A stretch of 64,000 nucleotides of DNA from a virus. Shown piece by piece: positions 49,326 through 57,978 of the stretch. Numbering within the stretch: position 1 is the first letter of the stretch; each line of letters begins with the position of its first letter. The translations under genes were made by a program, and so were the position numbers. The stretch is from IMG/VR virus record IMGVR_UViG_3300003177_000020, positions 16,033 to 80,032 of that record; one strand, written 5' to 3'. The notes beneath the pieces were generated by a model. The model did not search any database and was not told the DNA's origin. It saw nothing but the letters and a program-made list of their open reading frames with translations.

Positions 49326-50843
49326 ATGGTTTCTGTGCAACAAGTGGTTGAGAATATTGCGGGTGCGAGTTCGGATGAGTTGATCCAAGCTCACAACGAG
49401 CTACATGCTATCTGGAAGTCTGGTGATGTGGAAGTCGAGCAAGCTGCAAAATTCAACGCAATTATTCGCGCTGTGCTGATTGAGAAGAATATCGCTCCCA
49501 CCGTGATCGATTCGGATTTGGATATGAGATCTGCAATCTGGATGGAAGAATCATCTTTATTTGATGTTGACAGTTCACCTGTTCACAAGATCCTTGCAGG
49601 TGAGAAACTGCAAATTGAAAAGGGTATTGGTGCCCAACTGTGGGGAAGTCCTGCTGGTAAAAGTAATATCGCAAAAAGGCTGCTTCCTATGTTCCCAGAA
49701 CATGATGCTTACACTGAATTGTTTTTTGGTGGAGGTGCTTTGTTTTGGGGTAAAGAAAAAGTTGAAACTGAAGTTGTGAATGATTTTGATGAAGAAATCG
49801 CATTTGCAATTAAGTTCACACGAGATATGACAGACGCAGATATTGAAAAGCTGAAAAAGATGAATTGGAATCCTATCAGCAAAGAAGAATGGGTGCGTTT
49901 GTTTAAGAGTGAACCTACAGATCCATTAGAGCGATATTATCGTTTTTTGAAAGTTCGTGTTTGTAGTTTCATGTCTCGTGGTTTGACTTTTTCTCCACAA
50001 CATTCTGGCGGTAAAAATATCCCTAAAAAGTTGGAACGTGCGCGGGAAAAGCTATCTGGTGTTCGTGTTTTCAATACTTCGTATGCGGATATAATCAAAC
50101 AATATGATAGCCCAACAGCTTTTCATTTCCTTGATCCTCCATATGTTAAGACGGATCAAGGTGTAGGTGAGAAGACATTTGATCACGAGCAGTTTTGGGA
50201 TATTTTAGCATCTCTTGATGGTAAGTGGATGGTGACATATCATATGTCACCATTTGATATGTTCGATGGTAAGTTCAAAGGTAAAGATTGGACTGTTGTT
50301 GAGATGGGGCATAGTCGCACGCGTGGTACTTCAGGGAATGGGGAGTACACAACAATTGTGACCATGAATTATCAACCCACAGAAGACCAGATCAAGTTTT
50401 GCACTACGAAACCATCAGATCGTCAAAAGGTGAAAAAACACGAGGCAGAAGACAACACTGATGTTTTGCGTTGGATACCTATTACAAAATCAGATACAAC
50501 ATCAGGTGATGCGCAGATTGTTATGGGTGTCGTGTTGGAACCTGATGGTGTGGATGCGCATGGGGATACGATTTCAGCACAAGAGATTGAAGATGCTGCG
50601 CACCAGTGGCTTGCAAAGTTTCAAAATGCAGGACTCATGCACTCTCGTCTTGTGAATGAAAAAGTGGAGTTGTACGAGTCTTATATTGCTCCTGTTGATT
50701 TTGAAATAGGCAGCGAACAAGTGAAGGCTGGTTCTTGGATTCTTGTCTATCATGTGCTGGATTCGGATTTATGGGCAGCAATTAAAAGTGGTGAATTAAC
50801 AGGATTTAGCATGGGTGGTTTTGCGCGACGTGTTGATCCTTGA
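49326..50843 (+). CDS. Dam-type DNA adenine methylase fused to XkdF-like prohead protease
   Basis: Residues about 100-350 are a D12-class (Dam-like) N6-adenine methyltransferase: GSPAGKSNIAKRL for the SAM site, ELFFGGGALFWGK, and DPPY at about 270. Residues about 375-505 are an XkdF-like prohead protease: WIPITKSD, GVVLEPDGVDAHGDTIS, a GLMHSR His, and GFSMGG near the end with the likely nucleophile Ser. The first 45 residues are a separate helical piece. The ATG at 49326 follows GGGAG with better spacing than 49320. Confidence 0.85.
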   Translation: MVSVQQVVENIAGASSDELIQAHNELHAIWKSGDVEVEQAAKFNAIIRAVLIEKNIAPTVIDSDLDMRSAIWMEESSLFDVDSSPVHKILAGEKLQIEKGIGAQLWGSPAGKSNIAKRLLPMFPEHDAYTELFFGGGALFWGKEKVETEVVNDFDEEIAFAIKFTRDMTDADIEKLKKMNWNPISKEEWVRLFKSEPTDPLERYYRFLKVRVCSFMSRGLTFSPQHSGGKNIPKKLERAREKLSGVRVFNTSYADIIKQYDSPTAFHFLDPPYVKTDQGVGEKTFDHEQFWDILASLDGKWMVTYHMSPFDMFDGKFKGKDWTVVEMGHSRTRGTSGNGEYTTIVTMNYQPTEDQIKFCTTKPSDRQKVKKHEAEDNTDVLRWIPITKSDTTSGDAQIVMGVVLEPDGVDAHGDTISAQEIEDAAHQWLAKFQNAGLMHSRLVNEKVELYESYIAPVDFEIGSEQVKAGSWILVYHVLDSDLWAAIKSGELTGFSMGGFARRVDP

Positions 50844-50858
50844 ATATAGAGGTTTGTG

Positions 50859-51899
50859 ATGGCTGGTAACAACGCGGATGCTGCATTGGAAGATTTGGAA
50901 GTCCAAGAAGTTTCTTTTGTAGATGCTCCCGCAAATCGAAGAAAATGGTTAATTACGAAAAAGGAGGGCATTATGCCTCAAGGTGGGATTCTAGATATGC
51001 TTGGTTTTAAAGATAATGCACCAAGCAATGCTGTCGTGAAGCTGGAAGGATCGGACATGAAAATCAAGATCAACAAAGCATTGCAGCCTCAAGTTGAACA
51101 GATTCTTTCCGCAGCATTGGAAAAAATGACGAGTGTTGCTTCCAATGTTCCTGTTGATAAGGCAGAAGTTCCAGACGAGTGGTTGCAGCAGTTGTTTGAA
51201 GCACAGGCACAACTCGCAGCATTGCTTGAAGCCCTTTCAGGTGATGAGCCTCCATCTGAAGAATCCACAGATCCAAGTGAAGATTCAGAGATGGATAAAA
51301 TGGTGAAAGCTATTTCTGCTGGATTGTTGGAATTGGTCAACAAAGTCAAATCGGTGGACAAGGCTGCAACAAGTATTCCTTCAGAGATTCTCAAAGATCT
51401 TAATGCATTGGTTCAGAAGTTTGCTGCTGTGAAAAAAATGGCTGAGAAACCTGCGGGTGGATCTGGTTCTAGTGCTGATGGCATGGATGAAGAAGATCAA
51501 CAAAAAGACAAGCGAGATCATGTTGCAAAACTTGAAGTTTTCAAAGGCAATGGATCTGATGTTGTGTTGAAGCGTGGCGATAACTTGGTTACAACAAATG
51601 TTTCTGAGTTGGAAATCTTGCACAAAAATATTGTTGGTGTTCTCCAGCAAGTTGGTGGCTCCGTTTCAATCACAAAATCTTCTGACAGTGTTGATCGTAA
51701 TAGTTTGATTGAAGGTTTCGGGAAAATGGAAGAAATTGTCAAATCGACTGTTGGTGAATTGAAAACGGCAATTGCTGGTGTTCAAGAAAAAATTGAAAAA
51801 CTGGATGGTATTCATGGTGGTGGTAACGCTGCTTCTTCTGAAGAAACTCCATCCAGTGAAATCAAGAAGAATAACTCGATTTGGAATGGGATCTTCTAA
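50859..51899 (+). CDS. Scaffold-like prohead core protein
   Basis: The protein starts with VQEVSFVDAPANRRKWLITKK, the segment that usually follows the XkdF protease, then has acidic and coiled-coil parts (residues about 80-300) and ends SIWNGIF. Placement between protease and capsid genes, length (346 aa) and helical charge fit an internal scaffold that the protease would remove. The start is the ATG at 50859. Confidence 0.75.
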   Translation: MAGNNADAALEDLEVQEVSFVDAPANRRKWLITKKEGIMPQGGILDMLGFKDNAPSNAVVKLEGSDMKIKINKALQPQVEQILSAALEKMTSVASNVPVDKAEVPDEWLQQLFEAQAQLAALLEALSGDEPPSEESTDPSEDSEMDKMVKAISAGLLELVNKVKSVDKAATSIPSEILKDLNALVQKFAAVKKMAEKPAGGSGSSADGMDEEDQQKDKRDHVAKLEVFKGNGSDVVLKRGDNLVTTNVSELEILHKNIVGVLQQVGGSVSITKSSDSVDRNSLIEGFGKMEEIVKSTVGELKTAIAGVQEKIEKLDGIHGGGNAASSEETPSSEIKKNNSIWNGIF

Positions 51900-51901
51900 A
51901 T

Positions 51902-51931
51902 TTTACAAGAAACAATCAATCCACGTATAAT
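51902..51931 (+). promoter_or_regulatory. Sigma-70-type promoter TTTACA-18-TATAAT before the capsid gene
   Basis: TTTACA (51902-51907), 18 bases and TATAAT (51926-51931) lie 30 bases before the capsid ATG. A perfect -10 here would explain high capsid expression. Confidence 0.6.
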
Positions 51932-51961
51932 GCATTTCAGTTTATATTGAAGGAGTAAAAA

Positions 51962-53158
51962 ATGCCAACAAATCAAGAACTCATCAACAAGGCTGCGATT
52001 ACAACCGATGCCATTGCAACCGCAGGAAAGTTGAATCCACAGCAGTCAGATAAATTCATCGATTATGTTTTTGATGAAACATCTCTCAAAGGCATTGGTG
52101 TTCGTACTGTCAAATTTCGCGAAAGTCAGCGTGAAATAAACAAAATCAATGTTGCAAATCGTGTCGCAGTTGCAGCCGATGAAGCAGCCGATCCCAAAGT
52201 TCGACGCGGTATTGCTACCAGTACAATTACACTCGAACCAAAAGAAATTATGGTTCCTTTCGAGATTGGTGATTTGCTTAAAGATCAAAACATCGAACAG
52301 GACAAAATCGAAGATACCATTGTGCGGTTGATGGCAACTCGCATGGGCAACAACATTGAAGAATTGTTTTTGGCGGGTGATGCCACAGGTCATGCCGTGC
52401 TTGAAAATGAACTTGTTGAAGGTGGTTCTTCAAATTTGTATCGCAAGGATCGTTATCTTGCCCTTTTCGATGGATTGCTGAAACTTGCGGAAGCTGGACA
52501 TGTTGTGGATGCTCAAAATCAGCAGATCAAACCAACTTTGATCTCTCGTGCATTGCGTTCGATGCCAAACAAATTCCGAAAAGATCGTAAGGCACTCAAA
52601 GCACTGCTTTCATGGGATCATGAGCAACACTACCGCGAAGGCGTATCCAGTCGTGCTACAAATGCTGGTGATGCTGCCTTGTCAGGTGAAGGTGCAATTT
52701 CTTCTTTTGGTGTTGATCTTTTGCCCATCAGTTTGCTTGAAAGTGATCCACGTTACACAGAGCATGTGATTCTTACAGGTACAACTCCTGTGCAACTTCC
52801 ACACACAAACATTTCTGAAGTGGTTGTCACGGTTTCCACATTGGACAAGACACCTGAAGCGGCTTTTATCGCAGGTACAGATTACAATGTTGATCTTGCT
52901 GCAGGAACAATTGTCCGTTTGGCTGGAGGTGCAATTTCCAGTGGGCAGACTGTGAAAGTCACATACAGAACTGCAGGTCGCATGATTATTACGATGCCAA
53001 AAAACATCATTATTGCGATGGGCAAAGACATCACAATTGAAAAAGATCGCAACATTTACAAGCGTGTGAATGAATATGCAGTGACTGCAAAAGTGTTTGT
53101 GACCTACGAAGAACTGGATGCCGTTGTATTGCTCAAGAACTTAGCTCTTCCTGTGTAA
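51962..53158 (+). CDS. Major capsid protein (HK97 fold with an extra beta domain)
   Basis: The 398-residue protein follows the scaffold gene and a strong GAAGGAGTAAAAA ribosome site. It has the HK97-type pattern of mixed helices with RMGNNIEELFLAGDA, and a terminal KVFVTYEELDAVVLLKN. Residues about 280-345 (VVVTVSTLDKTPEAAF to VKVTYRTAG) form an inserted beta-sandwich-like segment. Confidence 0.85.
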   Translation: MPTNQELINKAAITTDAIATAGKLNPQQSDKFIDYVFDETSLKGIGVRTVKFRESQREINKINVANRVAVAADEAADPKVRRGIATSTITLEPKEIMVPFEIGDLLKDQNIEQDKIEDTIVRLMATRMGNNIEELFLAGDATGHAVLENELVEGGSSNLYRKDRYLALFDGLLKLAEAGHVVDAQNQQIKPTLISRALRSMPNKFRKDRKALKALLSWDHEQHYREGVSSRATNAGDAALSGEGAISSFGVDLLPISLLESDPRYTEHVILTGTTPVQLPHTNISEVVVTVSTLDKTPEAAFIAGTDYNVDLAAGTIVRLAGGAISSGQTVKVTYRTAGRMIITMPKNIIIAMGKDITIEKDRNIYKRVNEYAVTAKVFVTYEELDAVVLLKNLALPV

Positions 53159-53202
53159 TTTGCAGATTCTTTTTCTTTTTCATAGGATTTGGAGGTTTTA
53201 AT

Positions 53203-53496
53203 ATGGCAGCGCATGTGACATATTGGGGTGGTGCTTCTTATCGGATCGGATCGACACTGTTCCGCAAAGGTCGAACCGTGACTGTTCATGATGATGATAT
53301 TATTGAGCAATTGGATAACGATCATCGTTTTACAGTTGAACGGTTTGTAGCGAAAATCATCCGTAAGCCTGTTGGTGAGAAAACGGATGTTATTGATGTT
53401 ACCGAAGATCCAGAACCCAGTGGTACATCAAATGTGGAAGATACAGATCCCGAAACCAATTCTGAAGATACTCCCGAATCTGAACCTGCTGAATGA
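53203..53496 (+). CDS. Small acidic-tailed protein (97 aa)
   Basis: The N-terminal half is folded (THVTYWGG-like start, FRKGRTVTVHDDDII) and the second half is disordered and acidic (PSGTSNVEDTDPETNSEDTP). The start follows TTTGGAGGTTTTAAT. It may be a head-associated protein; no family is recognised. Confidence 0.65.
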   Translation: MAAHVTYWGGASYRIGSTLFRKGRTVTVHDDDIIEQLDNDHRFTVERFVAKIIRKPVGEKTDVIDVTEDPEPSGTSNVEDTDPETNSEDTPESEPAE

Positions 53497-53543
53497 TTCC
53501 AATTCCATCCTCAATGTGACCCTATCGTATAATTCCACATTTC

Positions 53544-53559
53544 AATTTTGATCAAAATT
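53544..53559. other. 16-bp palindrome around GATC
   Basis: AATTTTGATCAAAATT is a perfect palindrome in the gap between two virion genes, next to TATAATTCC at 53528. It could fold as a hairpin or bind a dimeric protein. Confidence 0.4.
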
Positions 53560-53593
53560 ATGAATTGAAGTACACTCTTGTCGGAGGTGTAAT

Positions 53594-53884
53594 TTGATTC
53601 TACAGCCGACGATAAGTTACCGCTTTTTACAAAGATCCTTGTTGATACCACAGGAACAACCTGATGGATCTAGGGTTCTTTTTACTTTTGCAGGTAAATT
53701 TCTGAATCGTTTGGATGCACAAGCATTTGTTTTTTATAACGGGCAGTTGTTAGAGGAAGGAACTCTTGCAGACTACACGTTATCCGAAAGTGCAGGTGTT
53801 GGGTCTGGGTTTGATGAATTGAGAACAAATTTTACACCAAAAATTGATGATAAACTGCGCGTCTTTGCGTTTTTGAAAATATAG
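53594..53884 (+). CDS. Small virion-type protein, TTG start (96 aa)
   Basis: TTG at 53594 follows GGAGGTGTAAT. The product is beta-rich (VLFTFAGKF, FVFYNGQLLEEG), typical of small connector or fibre-associated proteins (NG-L in a turn). No exact family. Confidence 0.65.
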   Translation: MILQPTISYRFLQRSLLIPQEQPDGSRVLFTFAGKFLNRLDAQAFVFYNGQLLEEGTLADYTLSESAGVGSGFDELRTNFTPKIDDKLRVFAFLKI

Positions 53885-53893
53885 GGGTTTGGT

Positions 53894-54469
53894 ATGGCAC
53901 GCACGCTGCTTCGTCAAGATATTCAACTGCGATCTTCTGATTTGTATTCGGATGTAATTGCTGCGGGCATTACACTGGAAACAGGTGCTGCAAATTTAGA
54001 GGATGATCTCAACTCTGTGAGATCCCAAATCAATCGTGTTCTGGATTCGACAGGATCGGGTAAATGGTATGACGATGTTGCTACGATCAATACCAAAAAG
54101 CGTGGGTTGAAACAACTCAATACTGATCTTGATGGTCTTGAAGAAAAGAAACTTTTGTGTGCAGCTGCGTTGCTTACGGATGTTGTTGTACAGGCTGCAA
54201 ATAATTATGTGATACTCAATCAAGCAGCGGGTGAGACTCCATCACAAGTGATCGCTATTTTAGCTACAACTGATGGTGCTGTGGTTGCTCAGACTGCAAC
54301 CAGTGGTGGTGCTTTCGCTGTGCATGAATTGGATGCTGTTGTTGGTGCCGACGCATTGCATCCTAAAAACTTGGTTTCCGTTGTGGATGCTTCGACTGGG
54401 CAGATAATACATTCAAGGCAAATGGCATCGCACAGCTGCAAGTTACACTGGTTGAGATTGATCCTGTAA
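53894..54469 (+). CDS. Virion-region protein, N-terminal part of a broken gene or gene fusion
   Basis: The first 165 residues read as a normal phage structural protein (EDDLNSVRSQINRVLDST, then SGKWYDDV, and PKNLVSVVDASTGQI). In relatives the sequence after VVDASTG continues with a GRQVYGLLQV-type segment. Here it breaks off and the last 15 residues (HSRQMASHSCKLHWLRLIL) are out of frame. The next frame picks up with a different domain. The start follows GGGGTTTGGT. Confidence 0.6.
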   Translation: MARTLLRQDIQLRSSDLYSDVIAAGITLETGAANLEDDLNSVRSQINRVLDSTGSGKWYDDVATINTKKRGLKQLNTDLDGLEEKKLLCAAALLTDVVVQAANNYVILNQAAGETPSQVIAILATTDGAVVAQTATSGGAFAVHELDAVVGADALHPKNLVSVVDASTGQIIHSRQMASHSCKLHWLRLIL

Positions 54470-54480
54470 ATGCTGCTGGT

Positions 54481-55128
54481 ATGTACAAATTGAATGTTGG
54501 CGGTCATGTCTCAGGGTTCAATACTTCTTTGATTTCAAATCACGTTGATGGTGACACTTACGTTTTTATGGCTGTACAGGATGGGTTGCCTTCAAATGCA
54601 GCCAATATGCCTCAATTTGGATCTGTGACAGTTGGCGGTTTTATTGATTTTGTGGATCAAGCAATCAGTCAAAATGCCGATCCATCAGAAATAACAAATG
54701 TCCTCCAATCGATGCGTTTGGATCAACTTATTTCTTCAAGTGCTGGAAACAATGCTCCTGCTGCTGGTTCTTTTATGCAGCAGATTCTTGATGGTTTGAA
54801 CCCCAATGCTTCGTTTGTTGTGCTGCAGAGTTTTTCTTACAGTACCACACAGGATTTGTTTGAGGGTTTGGTTTGGGTCGAAAAGGCAGGGCTTGTGTTT
54901 TCCACTCTTGCAGAAATGGGATCTTGTGTTGTGAATTTGTATGATTCGGATGGTAATTTGGTGCATACGGTTTCTGATCCTACTCCAGACACAAAAGGGT
55001 TTTATAAGGTGCAGATATCAACACCAAATTTATCAAAAGAGACATTGTATTACGCGGTGTCACAAGTGAGCATTTCTTCTGTTGCAGGAGGCTTCGTTTC
55101 TGGTGGTAAGGGTATGTTTACAATATGA
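54481..55128 (+). CDS. Virion-region protein, C-terminal part of a broken or fused gene
   Basis: The frame is open upstream to about 54380 and there encodes ADNTFKANGIAQLQVTLVEI, which belongs with this product. The ATG at 54481 lies inside the domain and has no ribosome site. The rest is beta-rich with a long hydrophobic/Ser-rich end. Likely a deletion has joined two genes or removed a middle segment. Confidence 0.55.
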   Translation: MYKLNVGGHVSGFNTSLISNHVDGDTYVFMAVQDGLPSNAANMPQFGSVTVGGFIDFVDQAISQNADPSEITNVLQSMRLDQLISSSAGNNAPAAGSFMQQILDGLNPNASFVVLQSFSYSTTQDLFEGLVWVEKAGLVFSTLAEMGSCVVNLYDSDGNLVHTVSDPTPDTKGFYKVQISTPNLSKETLYYAVSQVSISSVAGGFVSGGKGMFTI

Positions 55129-55487
55129 TTTTGTATCCTGCAGGAGATAGAGAATCTCAAGTTTTATTTTTGGATGGCTTTCGTTTGCGCGATAAACACA
55201 TTGTTTCTGCCCGTGGTGCAGAGTCTCAAATTTTGTTGTTATTTCGTGTGGATCAAAAGTCAGTTGATGCTTGTGCGGATGTTTCGTTACTTCTAGATGC
55301 GGATAATTTGGTGAGTGTTATGCCTGATGCTTGTGTTCCTGTTGAGCTTAAAAATGATGCATCAAAAATAGTGGATTTGGATCTAGATAGAGATCTTGTG
55401 GTACAAATTATGGAAGATGCAGGTTTTTCTTTGGAGGTTGCAGTAGACGCGCAATTTGTGATTGTGGTTGAGGTGTGTAGTGAGTAA
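55125..55487 (+). CDS. Unknown virion-region protein (120 aa)
   Basis: It starts inside the previous stop (ATGA). The product is beta-rich and acidic. No family is recognised. Confidence 0.65.
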   Translation: MILYPAGDRESQVLFLDGFRLRDKHIVSARGAESQILLLFRVDQKSVDACADVSLLLDADNLVSVMPDACVPVELKNDASKIVDLDLDRDLVVQIMEDAGFSLEVAVDAQFVIVVEVCSE

Positions 55488-55884
55488 GAAATACGATATA
55501 AATGCGATAACGCTTTCGCAGGGTAAATACAGATCGCTTCATGCAGGTGACTCGTACACACATGGTTTTACTGTTACACGATCTAATGCTCCATTGGATC
55601 TTACAGGTGCTAAGATTTGGTTTACGATAAAAGAAACATCACAACAGCAGGACACTCAGGCAAAGCTACAATTATCTTCAGATGATGTGAATGAGATCGA
55701 AATTACAGATGCCGTTGGTGGCAAATTTGATGTGAAGTTCACAGGATCTGGAGCCAAATCAACGTCTGACCTTGAGGGTTCTTGGCTTTACGATTTACAA
55801 ATAAAGTTGTCAACGGGTGAGGTTATCACTTTGGTTTATGGCAAAATAGAATTTTTGCGGAATATAACAAGATCCACAGTATAG
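55480..55884 (+). CDS. BppU-like baseplate/fibre N-domain protein, GTG start (134 aa)
   Basis: GTG at 55480 overlaps the previous stop. LDLTGAKIWFTIKETSQQQD is typical of the BppU/DUF2479-type N-terminal domain of phage baseplate proteins (LTGA--WF-IK), followed by SWLYDLQIKLSTGEVITLVYGKIE. The protein is only that domain. Confidence 0.7.
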   Translation: MSKKYDINAITLSQGKYRSLHAGDSYTHGFTVTRSNAPLDLTGAKIWFTIKETSQQQDTQAKLQLSSDDVNEIEITDAVGGKFDVKFTGSGAKSTSDLEGSWLYDLQIKLSTGEVITLVYGKIEFLRNITRSTV

Positions 55885-55893
55885 GGGTGTCGT

Positions 55894-56274
55894 ATGAAAA
55901 AACCGTATTACAAGTTACACAGGACAGTATCTGCTATTGATCCTGTTTCTTTACCTGCTGTGTTGTCGTCTTTTGGTGGTGCGGTTTTCAGCCTTGTGGG
56001 GTTTGAAAGTGGGAGTGGGTTTGTTTCTTTTACAGGTGGAACAACACCACAAGTAACTTTGCAACCATTGGAACTGGTGAACCTACCAGATGGTACAAAG
56101 CGATTCATAAAGAATGGATCTCCTATTTCTGGTTTGCAGGATGGTGATCCTTTTTCTTTTCCTGCTGCTGGTGGCGGTCTGTGGCTACTTCAGGTGGTTG
56201 CATTATCAGGTGCGCCAACATCACTGGAGTTGTTTGTTGCTGGTGGTACACGCGCAAATGAGGGCAGCATCTAA
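55894..56274 (+). CDS. Unknown virion-region protein (126 aa)
   Basis: The product is beta- and glycine-rich. Its stop overlaps the start of the connector gene by one base. No family is recognised. Confidence 0.6.
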   Translation: MKKPYYKLHRTVSAIDPVSLPAVLSSFGGAVFSLVGFESGSGFVSFTGGTTPQVTLQPLELVNLPDGTKRFIKNGSPISGLQDGDPFSFPAAGGGLWLLQVVALSGAPTSLELFVAGGTRANEGSI

Positions 56275-57011
56275 TGGGTCGGTATATTACGAGTGCAGAT
56301 TTATATATGGAGGGTGTTTCGACTTCGTATAGCGACGCCTTTTTGGAATTGCGCATTGCCAAATGGGAGCGTGTTGTTGAGGAAATTACTCGCAATATCT
56401 TCTATGTTTACGATGCAGGTGAGCTTGTATTCGATGGTAGCAATTCTGAGTATCTGCATTTTAATATTCCCCTTGTAGATGTTTCTGCGATCAAGATAAA
56501 CAATTCCGATGAAATTCTTGATCCGCAATATTATCGTGCTTTTACAGGCAAACAAAAACCACAAGATGATCGTGGCAATCCAAAAATAATGCTCACACCG
56601 CAGCGCAGAAGTCTTTATGTTCGAACGAGTTCTTCTGTTTTCCTTAAGGGTTATGACCAGAAAATAACAGCGCGGTGGGGTTACGTTGATCCAGATCCCG
56701 TGAATGCGGGGCAATATATTACTCCTGTGTTGATTCAGGAAGCATTGAAGCAGCTTGTTGTTAAGGATTTGGATGGCTATTTTAGCAGCGGTGGTTTGTC
56801 GTCTTTGCCTGTATCTCCGATTAAGCGTGAGCGTACAGATGATCACGAGATCGAGTACATGCCGATTGAAACGATACGTGCGTCTTATTCCATGATGCCT
56901 CGTGATATACAGGAAATATTATCTTTTTACCGTTCCCCATTGCGCATAGCTGTGCCTGATAATCGGATCGGTGTAAAATCTGATATTTCTCGTTTGGTGT
57001 ATGCGATATGA
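56274..57011 (+). CDS. Head-tail connector (gp6-like adaptor)
   Basis: The 245-residue product has YITSADLYMEG at the start and LELRIAKWERVVEEITRNIF, followed by a beta strand with LHFNIPLVDVSAIKIN. This is the helical pattern of gp6-like connector proteins. It overlaps the next gene by ATGA. Confidence 0.7.
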   Translation: MGRYITSADLYMEGVSTSYSDAFLELRIAKWERVVEEITRNIFYVYDAGELVFDGSNSEYLHFNIPLVDVSAIKINNSDEILDPQYYRAFTGKQKPQDDRGNPKIMLTPQRRSLYVRTSSSVFLKGYDQKITARWGYVDPDPVNAGQYITPVLIQEALKQLVVKDLDGYFSSGGLSSLPVSPIKRERTDDHEIEYMPIETIRASYSMMPRDIQEILSFYRSPLRIAVPDNRIGVKSDISRLVYAI

Positions 57012-57427
57012 AACCACGATTGATTCACCCGATATTGGTGCATGTGAGACAGATACAGCGTACAAATACGCCTATTATTGATGACGATTTGCATGAACCA
57101 GTAGGACAGGCTTTACGAGACCAAAAGCCTGTGCCGTTGTACGCGCAAGTCAAAGAATTAGAGGATGCAGGTCTTCAAGTTTCTGTTGGCGGTCGTCTTG
57201 AAAATGTGAACGGCTATTTGCTCTTTTTGACTTCGGATTTGCATACCCTTGGCATTTCGTTGCAGATTGGTGATCGCGTTGTGCAGGTTGGTGAGGAATT
57301 GAATGCGCGTTACGTGGACTGGTATTTTGTAAAATTTCAACATCGCGGACATTATCCTAGTGCGAAAGGCGCAACGATTGTGAAGGCGTGGTTTTCGGAT
57401 CGGCAGCCTGTGAAGGTGCGAAAATGA
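57008..57427 (+). CDS. Head-closure / head-tail joining protein
   Basis: The 139-residue protein is beta-rich (YLLFLTSDLHTLGISLQIGDRVV) and lies between connector and tail-completion genes, where head-closure proteins are found. It overlaps both neighbours by four bases. Confidence 0.65.
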   Translation: MKPRLIHPILVHVRQIQRTNTPIIDDDLHEPVGQALRDQKPVPLYAQVKELEDAGLQVSVGGRLENVNGYLLFLTSDLHTLGISLQIGDRVVQVGEELNARYVDWYFVKFQHRGHYPSAKGATIVKAWFSDRQPVKVRK

Positions 57428-57978
57428 AACTAGAAGGCTTTGACAAGTTTGCAGCTTTGATTCATCCGCAGAAGTTTGAACGTCGCTTACACAAAAATGT
57501 TGGGAAGGCTACACGCAAGGTTGGATTAGTTGCTGAGGGTAAAATAAAAGAGAGTATTTACAGCGGGGAATATAAACAGAACTCTGCTGTTACGGTTGCG
57601 AATAAAGGTAGTGCTAGACCTCTTGTTGATACGGGACAGTTGGTGCGATCCATAAATTCAAAAACGGTGGATTGGATGACTGTTGATGTGGGTGTGTTGC
57701 GCAAGGCACAGGTATCCTCGCATGGAAATAAAGATATTATCGATGTGGCGACTATTCTGCATTATGGCGCAACGATCAAGGTCACGCAAAAGATGAGAAA
57801 TTATTTTGCTGCGAAGTCGCGTGAGGAGCCTGATAAATGGCGTCCTATTCGATCCTCAACTCGTTTTATTGTAATCCCACCGCGACCATTTCTCAATGCT
57901 GCTGTGACACGAGGGCAGCAGTTTATATATAAAGAAATATGGGACTTAGCTGTTGAAGCTACATTTGCAGGTTTGTAA
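57424..57978 (+). CDS. Tail completion protein (HK97 gp10-like)
   Basis: The 184-residue product has a helical, basic N terminus, then RPLVDTGQLVRSINSKTVD and DVATILHYGATI, and FIVIPPRPFLNAAV near the end. These three are the hallmark of gp10-like proteins. The ATG at 57424 overlaps the previous stop. Confidence 0.8.
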   Translation: MKLEGFDKFAALIHPQKFERRLHKNVGKATRKVGLVAEGKIKESIYSGEYKQNSAVTVANKGSARPLVDTGQLVRSINSKTVDWMTVDVGVLRKAQVSSHGNKDIIDVATILHYGATIKVTQKMRNYFAAKSREEPDKWRPIRSSTRFIVIPPRPFLNAAVTRGQQFIYKEIWDLAVEATFAGL

